DNA of 6,604 nucleotides, taken from assembly GCA_002749135.1 (NCBI GenBank), contig NVVY01000026.1:37597-44200 (forward strand), written 5' to 3'. Numbering within the stretch: position 1 is the first letter of the stretch; each line of letters begins with the position of its first letter. Shown here in pieces: positions 1 through 6,604 of the stretch. The position numbers were made by a program, and so were the translations under genes. A model generated the notes under the pieces. It was not told where the DNA came from and ran no database searches. It worked only from the letters and a program-made list of their open reading frames with translations. Origin of the DNA: Alphaproteobacteria bacterium. GTDB lineage: Bacteria > Pseudomonadota > Alphaproteobacteria > Sphingomonadales > Emcibacteraceae.

Positions 1-1154
<1,154 letters not shown>

Positions 1155-1158
<4 letters not shown>

Positions 1159-2798
1159 GTGATAGTTTATTTAAACAATGCGCCGCCGCCGTGGATGCCG
1201 CACAGAAATATGCTGAAACGGCCAAAGACAGCCTGAAACAACATCTTGTTAAGGGTGGGCGGCTGGACCGGACGCTCATGGAGCAGAATCAATATGCCTG
1301 TCACGGATTTTCTTGGGTTTCCACCTATGTGGAGGCCCTGCGCCAGACCCTGAACTGGGCCACGGCGCTTGCGGAACAGGGATTGTTTACCGAATTGGAG
1401 GAATTGATCGTCCGCATTGGCTTTGGCGAATATCTGTCCCAACTGCGCGGCGGTATTTCCATGTCACAGGGCGAGATCATCCGGGCGCAGGATATGTGGC
1501 TCACGGATGATGACCTTGAAATCCTGAATATTGCAGAGATCAATGAGTTGATTGCGCAAGGCAATACGCCTGCAAAGCGGGAACGGCTGGCACGGCTGAT
1601 AGAGCATAGCGTGGACAGCGGGGCCTTTGGCAACCTTGGCCTTGATGAAACCTACAGCATGATTCGGGACCAGTTCCGCCGTTTTGCCAACGAAGAAGTC
1701 ATCCCCCATGCCCACGAATGGCACCTGAAAGATGAATATATCCCCATGGAGATCATCGACAAGATGAGCGAAATGGGCGTGTTCGGCCTGACAATCCCGG
1801 AAGAATATGACGGGTCCGGCATGGGCAAGATCAGCATGTGCATCGTGTCCGAAGAACTCTCGCGGGCCTATATCGGTGTTGGCTCGCTGGGCACCCGGTC
1901 CGAAATCGCCGCCGAATTGATCATGGGCGGCGGTACCGAGGCCCAAAAGAAAAAATGGCTGCCCAAGATTGCCATGGGCGAGATTTTACCCACCGCTGTT
2001 TTCACGGAGCCCAATGTGGGGTCCGACCTGGGCTCATTGAAAACCCGCGCGGTGAAGGACGGTGATATTTACCGGATCACCGGCAACAAAACATGGATCA
2101 CCCATGCGGCCCGGGCCGATATAATGACCCTTCTGGCCCGCACCGATCCGGACCAGCCGGGCTATAAAGGCCTGAGCATGTTTCTGGCCGAAAAACAGCG
2201 CGGCGATGACGATAATCCTTTCCCCACCGACGGCATGACGGGCGGTGAAATTGAGGTTCTGGGCTACCGGGGCATGAAGGAATTTGAACTGGGTTTTGAT
2301 GGTTTTGAGGTCAAGGCCGAAAATCTATTGGGCGGTGAAGAAGGGAATGGTTTCAAGCAATTGATGACCACCTTTGAAAGCGCGCGTATTCAGACCGCGG
2401 CCCGGGCGCTGGGCGTGGCCCAATGCGCGCTGGAACTTGGCCTGCGCTATGCCACCGAACGTGTTCAGTTTGGCAAGCCGATCTTTGATTTTCCCCGTGT
2501 CCACGGCAAGATTGCGCTGGCTGCTGTGGAAATTATGATGACCCGCCAACTGACCTATTTCGCCGCCCGGCAAAAGGATGAGGACAAGCGGTGTGATTTG
2601 GAAGCGGGCATGGCAAAGCTGCTGGGCGCCCGTGTGGCCTGGAGCACTGCCGACAATGCCTTGCAGATTCATGGCGGCAATGGCTATGCGCTGGAATATC
2701 AGATCAGCCGGGTTTTATGTGATGCCAGAATCCTGAATATTTTCGAAGGTGCCGCAGAAATTCAGGCAGATGTGATTGCCAGACGATTATTATCGTAA
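1155..2798 (+). CDS. mcd: (2S)-methylsuccinyl-CoA dehydrogenase (acyl-CoA dehydrogenase family)
   Basis: FAD-dependent acyl-CoA dehydrogenase, 547 aa. Predicted to oxidise (2S)-methylsuccinyl-CoA to mesaconyl-CoA in the ethylmalonyl-CoA pathway, passing electrons to electron-transfer flavoprotein. Residues 1 to about 155 form a helical N-terminal extension not found in typical 380-400 aa acyl-CoA dehydrogenases but characteristic of Mcd. The standard fold follows: helical N-domain about 160-278, beta domain with TEPNVGSD (284-291) and the flavin-side WITHA (314-318), and C-terminal helical domain with ERVQFGKPI (435-443) and QIHGGNGY (504-511). Glu531 in NIFEGAAEIQ sits at the position of the catalytic base of medium/short-chain members. 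The ATG at 1155 overlaps the ccr stop as ATGA and has AGGA at 1143-1146, 8 nt upstream, which supports this start. Adjacency to ccr and the long N-terminal extension decide for Mcd over a general fatty-acid enzyme. Substrate is inferred, not read from the sequence. Confidence 0.93.
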
Positions 2799-2824
2799 TT
2801 TGTAACAAAAAAACAAAATAATAT

Positions 2825-2855
2825 TTGGCAAAGTCCGGTTTTTAGGGTATATACT
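2825..2855 (+). promoter_or_regulatory. Putative housekeeping promoter after mcd
   Basis: A TTGGCA -35-like box (2825-2830, one mismatch to TTGACA) lies 17 nt upstream of TATATA (2848-2853). TATACT at 2850-2855 with a 19-nt spacer is an alternative -10. The DNA just upstream (about 2800-2824) is almost pure A/T with A-runs, like an UP element. A start near 2860 would give a transcript of about 80 nt ending at the terminator at 2944. There is no experimental support, and AT-rich intergenic DNA often produces such matches by chance. Confidence 0.4.
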
Positions 2856-2859
2856 GTTC

Positions 2860-2944
2860 ATGAAAGAATTATCCCCGTTAGAACTTATGTTCTGACAAAT
2901 TAACTGACCGCCGGAGCCTTGCGCCCCGTGCGGTCATTTTTTTT
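2860..2944 (+). ncRNA. Candidate small RNA (two hairpins, own promoter and terminator)
   Basis: Between mcd and its downstream terminator lie a promoter-like sequence, a short unstructured 5' stretch containing AUCCCC, a compact hairpin, an A/U-rich linker and a terminator hairpin with a U8 tail. The first hairpin is GTTAGAACTTATGTTCTGAC at 2877-2896: an 8-bp stem with one G-U pair and a TTAT loop. The second is at 2905-2936. This is the usual layout of a Hfq-type or other trans-acting bacterial small RNA. The 11-codon frame ATG2860-TGA2894 has no Shine-Dalgarno sequence and is probably not translated. I do not recognise the RNA family. The alternative is simply the 3' untranslated end of the ccr-mcd mRNA. 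Confidence 0.35.
2905..2944 (+). terminator. Rho-independent terminator, + strand
   Basis: A 7-bp perfect stem TGACCGC (2905-2911) / GCGGTCA (2930-2936) can extend by three G-C pairs past one bulged T (CGG 2912-2914 with CCG 2926-2928). It is followed directly by eight T residues (2937-2944). The opposite strand has no U-tract after the stem, so it works for rightward transcription: the end of ccr-mcd and/or of the candidate small RNA. Confidence 0.88.
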
Positions 2945-3037
2945 GATGGGGGAAGACCCCCGTGCGCGTGCACTCCCCCTCCTCGCATTAGCTCGGGCGC
3001 GCCTTGCGCTTGCCTTACTTCGTTCGGATTGGTATTT
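2945..3037. other. GC-rich hairpin-forming intergenic block, no gene seen
   Basis: Between the mcd-side terminator and the stop codon of the convergent gene there is no convincing coding frame. The block holds a GGGGG-AAGA-CCCCC hairpin (2948-2961), a GTGC-GCGT-GCAC hairpin (2962-2973), a GGCGCGCC palindrome (2996-3003), and the 9-mer GCCTTGCGC (3001-3009) that also occurs in the terminator loop (2916-2924). It is much more GC-rich than the flanking gene at 3038-3526. It could be a fragment of a dispersed intergenic repeat, but only one copy is in view. Confidence 0.4.
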
Positions 3038-3526
3038 TTACCGGAAAGGTAGAACCATTAAGGTTGCACTCCACAAAACAATAATTAACCGCACCGTTAT
3101 TAGGCGCAGTCCGGCCCTCACTAGGTTTTCTTCGTTAAGATCATCGAAAAAATCAGCTTTGCAGTGTAAGCATTTTATAAAACCATATTTCATTGGGGGT
3201 GGGAAAGCAACGACCATGAATATTATGACAAGCTGAACAAAAGTATATCTGCTGTAATGTATTACCTTTGTTGATCCGCATGACGGACAGGTATTCTCCT
3301 TGCTCTCAAGGTGAGTTCTTTCGACCTCCGTCAATAACTTTGTGGCAACGTCCAGATCTTTCATCAAGACATATAGTCTGACCTCTCCCACGGCCAAACT
3401 ATAAAACCAGTTTGTCCTGATAATCTGTTCATTCCATAACCATACGGTCAGGCCATATTGTTCAAGAAATGACTTTGCGATAACCGCTTCATTTACCGTT
3501 GAATATTGCCTGACCAGACTTGGCAT
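3038..3526 (-). CDS. DUF2007-like domain and split zinc-ribbon membrane-associated protein
   Basis: A 162-aa protein of unknown function. Residues about 3-67 resemble the DUF2007 domain, a small ferredoxin-like fold whose role is not established: VRQYSTVNEAVIAKSFLEQYGL, then VGEVRLYVLMKDLDVATKLL (broken here at domain turns). A probable zinc ribbon follows, with C80-P-S-C83 and C119-L-H-C122. Between the two CXXC knuckles lies a hydrophobic segment (about 94-108, ending in PPP), and the C-terminus (about 140-160) is again strongly hydrophobic, so the protein is probably membrane-associated. No signal peptide is seen. The ATG at 3526 is preceded by AGAGGGGA, which supports the start. The gene is convergent to mcd, downstream of the clpB terminator, and visibly AT-richer than its neighbours (19 G/C in 60 bases at 3121-3180), which may mean a different origin or weak selection. 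Domain assignment is from pattern memory; binding of zinc is inferred from the cysteines. Confidence 0.75.
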   Translation of the reverse strand: MPSLVRQYSTVNEAVIAKSFLEQYGLTVWLWNEQIIRTNWFYSLAVGEVRLYVLMKDLDVATKLLTEVERTHLESKENTCPSCGSTKVIHYSRYTFVQLVIIFMVVAFPPPMKYGFIKCLHCKADFFDDLNEENLVRAGLRLITVRLIIVLWSATLMVLPFR

Positions 3527-3530
3527 ATTT

Positions 3531-3537
3531 CCCCTCT
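3531..3537 (-). promoter_or_regulatory. Ribosome binding site of the DUF2007-like gene
   Basis: On the minus strand AGAGGGG sits just before AAAT and the ATG at 3526. It is purine-rich but not a perfect AGGAGG, and the spacing is short. It favours Met at 3526 over later starts. Confidence 0.55.
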
Positions 3538-3555
3538 TTTAAAATCTTCCCGCAA

Positions 3556-3582
3556 AGGATAGCAGTAACAAGACAATTGCAA
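3556..3582 (-). promoter_or_regulatory. Weak candidate promoter for the DUF2007-like gene
   Basis: Reading leftward, TTGCAA (3582-3577) and TATCCT (3561-3556) are separated by 15 nt; TTTGCA with 16 nt is an alternative. The boxes are poor but lie in the only space between the clpB terminator and the gene, with a start near 3549 giving a short leader. Read-through from clpB is the alternative source of transcription. Confidence 0.25.
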
Positions 3583-3587
3583 AAGAG

Positions 3588-3628
3588 AAAAAACACTTCA
3601 GGCAGGTGAACCCTGCCACCTGCCCGAA
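3588..3628 (-). terminator. Rho-independent terminator of clpB
   Basis: On the minus strand an 8-bp perfect stem (GGCAGGTG at 3601-3608 on the + strand, CACCTGCC at 3617-3624, 8-nt loop) extends outward by one G-U, one C-G and two U-A pairs to a 12-bp stem (3597-3608 with 3617-3628). After three bases comes a six-U run (3593-3588), then more pyrimidines. The G-U pair forms only in minus-strand RNA (A-C mismatch on the other strand), which fits termination of clpB. Confidence 0.85.
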
Positions 3629-3648
3629 CGTATTTAATGTAAATATAA

Positions 3649-6234
3649 TTAGACCAACAATTCCAAACCATCGGCACCGGCGGTTACTTTTACCCGGTCG
3701 CCGTCATGGATGTTGTCCTCCAATATCATATTGGCCAGCTTGTCTTGCAAGGCGCGCTGGATAATACGTTTCAGAGGGCGTGCGCCGTAAACCGGATCGT
3801 AACCCGCATGGGCCAGCCAATCCTTGGCACTGGTGTCAAGTTCAACAGCCAGATTCCGGTCCGCCAGAAGTTTTTCCAGATGGCGCAACTGAATATCCAC
3901 AATGCCATGCATATCACTGCGCGCCAGACGATGAAACAGGGTCACTTCGTCAAGGCGGTTCAGGAATTCAGGCCGGAAAGCCGCCCGCACATGTTCCATG
4001 ACCAAACCGCGAACGGCTTCCACATCCTCGTCGTCTTCCAGTCCGGCCAGCACGTCACTGCCCAAATTACTGGTCAGGATGATCAACACATTGGTGAAAT
4101 CTACCGTCCGGCCCTGCCCATCGGTCAGGCGGCCATCGTCCAACACCTGTAACAGGATATTGAACACATCGGGATGCGCCTTTTCCACCTCGTCAAACAA
4201 GACGATCTGATAGGGACGGCGGCGAACGGCCTCAGTCAAAACGCCGCCTTCTTCATAGCCTACATAGCCGGGCGGGGCGCCGATCAGGCGTGACACTGCA
4301 TGCTTTTCCATAAATTCGGACATATCAATGCGCACCATGGCATGTTCGTCATCGAACAGAAATTCTGCCAGTGCCTTGGTCAATTCGGTCTTGCCAACCC
4401 CCGTGGGGCCAAGAAACAGGAATGATCCGATGGGACGGTTTTTGTCCTGAAGCCCTGCGCGGGATCGGCGAACGGCGGCGGACACGGCCTTGACAGCCTC
4501 ATTTTGCCCAATAACCCGCCGGCCAATATGGTCTTCCATATGGACCAGTTTTTCCCGCTCACCTTCCAGCATCTTATCCACCGGAATCCCGGTCCAGCGG
4601 CTAACCACGGCCGCGATATCTTCCTCGCGCACTTCTTCTTTCAGGAGCTGATTATCGGGCCCGTCTGAATCCGTATTCGCGGCGGCCTCAAGCTGCTCTT
4701 CCAGTTTGGGAATAATGCCGTAAGCCAGCTCCCCGGCCTTGGCCAGATCCCCGGCCCGCTGGGCCTGTTCCAACTCTATGCGCGCATGATCAAGCTGTTC
4801 CTTGATCTTCACATCGCCGGCGATACGGTCTTTTTCCAATTGCCACTGGGCGGTCAGGCTGGCGGATTTTTGCTCAAGCTCCACCAGTTCCTTGTCCAGC
4901 TTGTCCAGCCGTTCTTTTGACGCCTTGTCCTTTTCTTTCAGCAAAGCCTCACGTTCGATTTTAAGCTGGATAATCCGCCGGTCCAATTCATCCAATGCTA
5001 CGGGTTTGCTGTCCACTTCCATCTTGATGCGGGCCGCGGCCTCATCCATCAAATCGATGGCTTTATCGGGCAAAAAGCGGTCATTGATATAACGGTTAGA
5101 CAGCACAGCCGCCGCCACTGTCGCGCTATCCGTTATGCGAATCCCGTGGTGAAGTTCGTATTTTTCCTTCAATCCCCGCAGGATGGAAATGGTATCTTCC
5201 ACCGTGGGTTCCACCACCATCACCGGCTGGAAACGCCGCTCCAGTGCCGCATCCTTTTCCACATATTTGCGATATTCATTCAGGGTTGTCGCCCCGATAC
5301 AATGAAGCTCACCTCTGGCCAGTGCCGGTTTCAGCAGGTTGGACGCATCCATGGACCCCTCGGACGCGCCCGCGCCAACGATGGTATGCATTTCATCAAT
5401 GAACAGAATGATCTCGCCGTCCGATGACGAAACTTCTTGTAATACTGCCTTGAGCCGTTCTTCAAATTCACCGCGATATTTGGCCCCCGCAACCAGAGCG
5501 CCCATATCCAGCGCCATAACCTTTTTCTGGCTCAGGCTGCCGGGTACATCACCGTCTATGATCCGCAGGGCCAGACCTTCCACGATGGCGGTCTTGCCCA
5601 CGCCGGGTTCCCCGATCAGCACCGGGTTGTTTTTCCGGCGGCGGGATAAGACCTGTATGGTGCGGCGAATTTCCTCGTCCCGGCCAATGACCGGATCGAG
5701 CTTGCCGTCCTGCGCCGCCTGTGTCAGGTCCAGCGCATATTTGCCCAGCGCATCATAATTATCCTCTGCCGAGGCACTGGACGCGGTCCGGCCTTTGCGG
5801 ATTTCATTGATGGCGGCATTAAGATTCTGCGCGGTAAGCCCCGCAGATTTCAGGATTTCTGCAGACTTGGTATCCTTGGCCAGAACCAGCGCCAATAGCA
5901 TGCGCTCAACGGTCACATAATCATCGCCGGCCTTTTTGGCAATTTCCTCGGCATTTTCAAACAGGCGCGCGGTTTCCGGGGCCAGATATAACTGCCCCGC
6001 TCCGCTGCCTTCTATCTTTGGATAGCCGAGCACTTCCTGTTCCACGGCCCGGATGGCCGCCTTGGCATTTGCCCCGGCGGCGGTCATTAAATTGGCCGCA
6101 AGCCCCTCATCATCTTCCAAAATTACTTTCAGAATATGTTCGGGCGTAAAACGCTGGTGACCTTCCCGGATAGCATAGCCCTGAGCCGATTGAATAAAGC
6201 CCTTGGTGCGATCCGTATATTTTTCAAAATCCAT
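3649..6234 (-). CDS. clpB: ATP-dependent disaggregase ClpB (Hsp100)
   Basis: Cytoplasmic hexameric AAA+ chaperone that, with DnaK/DnaJ/GrpE, pulls polypeptides out of heat-induced aggregates. 861 aa, complete (E. coli 857). Domains: Clp N-domain 1 to about 145; first AAA+ module with Walker A GEPGVGKT (208-215), pore-loop KYRG (252-255), Walker B ILFIDE (276-281) and arginine-finger pair R333/R334; coiled-coil middle domain about 410-525, which marks ClpB against ClpA/ClpC; second AAA+ module with Walker A GPTGVGKT (609-616), pore loop GYVGY (656-660), Walker B IVLFDE (677-682), FLNR finger region ending R760 and sensor-2 GARPLKR (817-823). No key residue is missing. ATG 6234 is chosen because the protein then begins [13 protein letters not shown] as expected and has a good Shine-Dalgarno; an in-frame ATG at 6294 would add 20 residues but overlaps the predicted promoter. 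No ATG/GTG/TTG is seen at the N-domain/AAA junction (about 147-160), so the short ClpB isoform known in E. coli is not obvious here. Confidence 0.99.
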   Translation of the reverse strand: MDFEKYTDRTKGFIQSAQGYAIREGHQRFTPEHILKVILEDDEGLAANLMTAAGANAKAAIRAVEQEVLGYPKIEGSGAGQLYLAPETARLFENAEEIAKKAGDDYVTVERMLLALVLAKDTKSAEILKSAGLTAQNLNAAINEIRKGRTASSASAEDNYDALGKYALDLTQAAQDGKLDPVIGRDEEIRRTIQVLSRRRKNNPVLIGEPGVGKTAIVEGLALRIIDGDVPGSLSQKKVMALDMGALVAGAKYRGEFEERLKAVLQEVSSSDGEIILFIDEMHTIVGAGASEGSMDASNLLKPALARGELHCIGATTLNEYRKYVEKDAALERRFQPVMVVEPTVEDTISILRGLKEKYELHHGIRITDSATVAAAVLSNRYINDRFLPDKAIDLMDEAAARIKMEVDSKPVALDELDRRIIQLKIEREALLKEKDKASKERLDKLDKELVELEQKSASLTAQWQLEKDRIAGDVKIKEQLDHARIELEQAQRAGDLAKAGELAYGIIPKLEEQLEAAANTDSDGPDNQLLKEEVREEDIAAVVSRWTGIPVDKMLEGEREKLVHMEDHIGRRVIGQNEAVKAVSAAVRRSRAGLQDKNRPIGSFLFLGPTGVGKTELTKALAEFLFDDEHAMVRIDMSEFMEKHAVSRLIGAPPGYVGYEEGGVLTEAVRRRPYQIVLFDEVEKAHPDVFNILLQVLDDGRLTDGQGRTVDFTNVLIILTSNLGSDVLAGLEDDEDVEAVRGLVMEHVRAAFRPEFLNRLDEVTLFHRLARSDMHGIVDIQLRHLEKLLADRNLAVELDTSAKDWLAHAGYDPVYGARPLKRIIQRALQDKLANMILEDNIHDGDRVKVTAGADGLELLV

Positions 6235-6242
6235 ATTCCACT

Positions 6243-6248
6243 CTCCTT
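6243..6248 (-). promoter_or_regulatory. Shine-Dalgarno sequence of clpB
   Basis: AAGGAG on the minus strand, 8 nt before the ATG at 6234. This decides the start: the upstream in-frame ATG at 6294 has no comparable site. Confidence 0.85.
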
Positions 6249-6264
6249 CACTGGATGTATAGGT

Positions 6265-6295
6265 CATATATAGTGTGATATTAATACCACACAAG
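6265..6295 (-). promoter_or_regulatory. Predicted heat-shock (RpoH/sigma-32) promoter of clpB
   Basis: Reading leftward, CTTG (6295-6292) is followed after 17 nt by ACTATATATG (6274-6265). The alphaproteobacterial groE/dnaK heat-shock consensus as I know it is CTTG-N17/18-CYTATNTNNG. The match is complete except for the first C of the -10 box, and includes the trailing G. A start near 6258 would leave a leader of about 24 nt before the ATG. The factor is inferred from the match and from clpB being a classical RpoH target. A sigma-70 reading (TTGTGT-N16-TATATA) is also possible but fits less well. Confidence 0.65.
6273..6292. repeat. 20-bp near-perfect palindrome in the clpB promoter spacer
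   Basis: GTGTGATATTAATACCACAC: the two 10-bp arms are inverted complements except for one position (T-A against C-G in the fifth inner step). It fills the spacer between the predicted -35 and -10 of clpB and lies upstream of the expected transcription start, so it would act as DNA (operator) and not as an RNA hairpin. It does not match CIRCE, HAIR or a correctly spaced CRP site. A chance palindrome in AT-rich promoter DNA is possible. Confidence 0.5.
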
Positions 6296-6314
6296 AGGAC
6301 ATAAAGATTATGAC

Positions 6315-6352
6315 AAAAAAAGACCGGACTTAATAGCCCGGCCTTTTTTTTT
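6315..6352 (-). terminator. Rho-independent terminator of the AT-hook protein gene
   Basis: The stem pairs 6322-6327 with 6338-6343 around a 10-nt loop, flanked by seven A (6315-6321) and nine T (6344-6352). On the minus strand the RNA stem is GGCCGG/CCGGUC with a G-U at the second step, followed by U7. On the plus strand that step is an A-C mismatch. Leftward use is therefore favoured, closing the gene that stops at 6365 and isolating clpB transcription, though the flanking A/T tracts could let it work both ways. Confidence 0.8.
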
Positions 6353-6364
6353 AATTCGGTATCA

Positions 6365-6604
6365 TCAGGTTTCTGCTTCGGTCTTTACCTTTGGCGGACG
6401 CCCGCGCCGTTTTTTTGGCGGGGGAGGTATCTCTGCCTGTTCTTCAGGTTTTTCTTCCGTCTTTTCTTCTTTGACTTCCGGTGCGGGGGGCTCAGTTACC
6501 ACTGCTTTTGGTTCTGCTTTTGGTTCTGCTTTTGGTTCTGCTTTTGGTTCTGCTTTTGGTTCTGCTTTTGGTTCTGCTTTTGGTTCTGCTTTTGGCTCTG
6601 CTGG
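6365..6604 (-). CDS. C-terminus of a repeat-rich AT-hook protein (possibly DUF4167 family)
   Basis: The last 79 codons of a minus-strand gene that continues past the right window edge. Visible protein, N to C: PA, eight EPKA units, an acidic/proline linker with VKEEKTEEKPEE, then PPPPKKRRGRPPKVKTEAET, ending at tandem stops TGATGA (6367-6362). KKRRGRPPK contains the RGRP core of an AT-hook, which in other proteins inserts into the minor groove of A/T tracts; the repeat resembles the low-complexity lysine/alanine/proline tails of histone H1-like proteins. I do not recognise the product directly. From memory, many alphaproteobacteria carry prmC and a DUF4167 gene just upstream of clpB on the same strand, and DUF4167 proteins have long basic low-complexity tails, so that is my best guess. 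It is not proven because the diagnostic N-terminal domain is outside. No start or RBS is visible. Confidence 0.75.
   Translation of the reverse strand, partial: PAEPKAEPKAEPKAEPKAEPKAEPKAEPKAEPKAVVTEPPAPEVKEEKTEEKPEEQAEIPPPPKKRRGRPPKVKTEAET
6503..6598. repeat. 12-bp tandem repeat, 8 copies
   Basis: Eight head-to-tail copies of TGCTTTTGGTTC on the + strand. Seven are identical; the outermost (6587-6598) differs by one base (GGCTC for GGTTC). On the minus strand each unit encodes EPKA in the frame of the AT-hook protein. Identity at synonymous positions points to recent expansion by slippage or unequal crossing-over. There are no spacers, so this is not CRISPR. A further imperfect partial unit reaches the window edge. 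Confidence 0.95.

Noticed and set aside
1464..1946. 160-codon open frame on the minus strand inside mcd
   Set aside because: It lies wholly antisense to a well-conserved enzyme, has histidine/alanine-rich shadow composition, and shows no recognisable domain.
2860..2895. 11-codon leader peptide starting at ATG 2860
   Set aside because: There is no ribosome binding site, the ATG falls at the predicted transcription start, and there is no run of regulatory codons or downstream gene to control.
2877..2896. AGAACTTATGTTCT as a LexA (SOS) box
   Set aside because: GAAC-N4-GTTC resembles the Gram-positive box, whereas alphaproteobacterial LexA usually uses GTTC-N7-GTTC direct repeats. The element lies downstream of the promoter and upstream of no damage-response gene, so an RNA hairpin is the simpler reading.
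2919..3236. 105-codon plus-strand open frame over the terminator and the DUF2007-like gene
   Set aside because: It starts within the terminator hairpin, has no RBS, is arginine/leucine-rich and runs antisense to a better-supported gene.
3489..3677. 62-codon minus-strand open frame between clpB and the DUF2007-like gene
   Set aside because: It overlaps the clpB 3' end, the terminator and the next gene's start in another frame, and has no RBS or domain.
3706..5758. Several plus-strand open frames of 70-148 codons antisense to clpB
   Set aside because: They are typical frame shadows of a long GC-rich gene with strongly conserved ClpB motifs on the other strand.
6273..6292. CRP/FNR-type operator at the clpB promoter
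   Set aside because: TGTGA and CCACA arms are present but separated by 8 bases where CRP needs 6, and there is no TTGAT-N4-ATCAA for FNR.
6235..6294. Longer ClpB with a 20-residue N-terminal extension from ATG 6294
   Set aside because: The extension overlaps the predicted promoter, lacks a Shine-Dalgarno sequence and is absent from the family; AAGGAG precedes ATG 6234.
6503..6598. CRISPR-like array
   Set aside because: Units are 12 bp, contiguous and without spacers, and encode EPKA in frame; this is a coding tandem repeat.

Overview
The window looks like chromosomal DNA of an alphaproteobacterium with moderately high GC. Three things point there: a crotonyl-CoA carboxylase/reductase gene joined to a methylsuccinyl-CoA dehydrogenase gene (ethylmalonyl-CoA pathway), a clpB promoter that resembles the alphaproteobacterial RpoH (sigma-32) consensus, and a lysine/proline-rich AT-hook protein tail directly upstream of clpB. 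Genus cannot be fixed from the sequence alone. No tRNA, rRNA, CRISPR array, insertion sequence or phage gene is visible.

Left third (1-2798, + strand): the 3' part of ccr, truncated by the window edge, overlaps mcd by 4 bases (ATGA). The two enzymes act in one route: Ccr makes ethylmalonyl-CoA from crotonyl-CoA and CO2, and, after epimerase and mutase steps encoded elsewhere, Mcd oxidises methylsuccinyl-CoA to mesaconyl-CoA. After mcd come an A-rich stretch, a promoter-like sequence, a compact hairpin and a strong intrinsic terminator (2905-2944). This may be the operon end, but it also has the layout of a small free-standing RNA gene of about 80 nt.

Middle (2945-3648): a GC-rich, hairpin-forming block without a gene (2945-3037), then a minus-strand, visibly AT-richer gene for a 162-residue protein. 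It has a DUF2007-like N-terminal domain, a CXXC...CXXC zinc ribbon interrupted by a hydrophobic segment, and a hydrophobic C-terminus. A 12-bp-stem terminator (3588-3628) separates it from clpB.

Right half (3649-6604, - strand): a complete clpB (861 aa disaggregase) with its own Shine-Dalgarno sequence and a RpoH-type promoter. A 20-bp near-perfect palindrome fills the promoter spacer. Upstream, behind a minus-strand terminator, is the 3' end of another minus-strand gene. Its product carries eight tandem EPKA units and a C-terminal AT-hook-like KKRRGRPPK motif. By gene order I suspect a DUF4167-family protein, but the diagnostic N-terminus is outside the window.

Overall the protein-coding content is mostly ordinary. 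The least explained elements are the putative small RNA after mcd, the palindrome inside the clpB promoter, and the repeat-bearing AT-hook protein.
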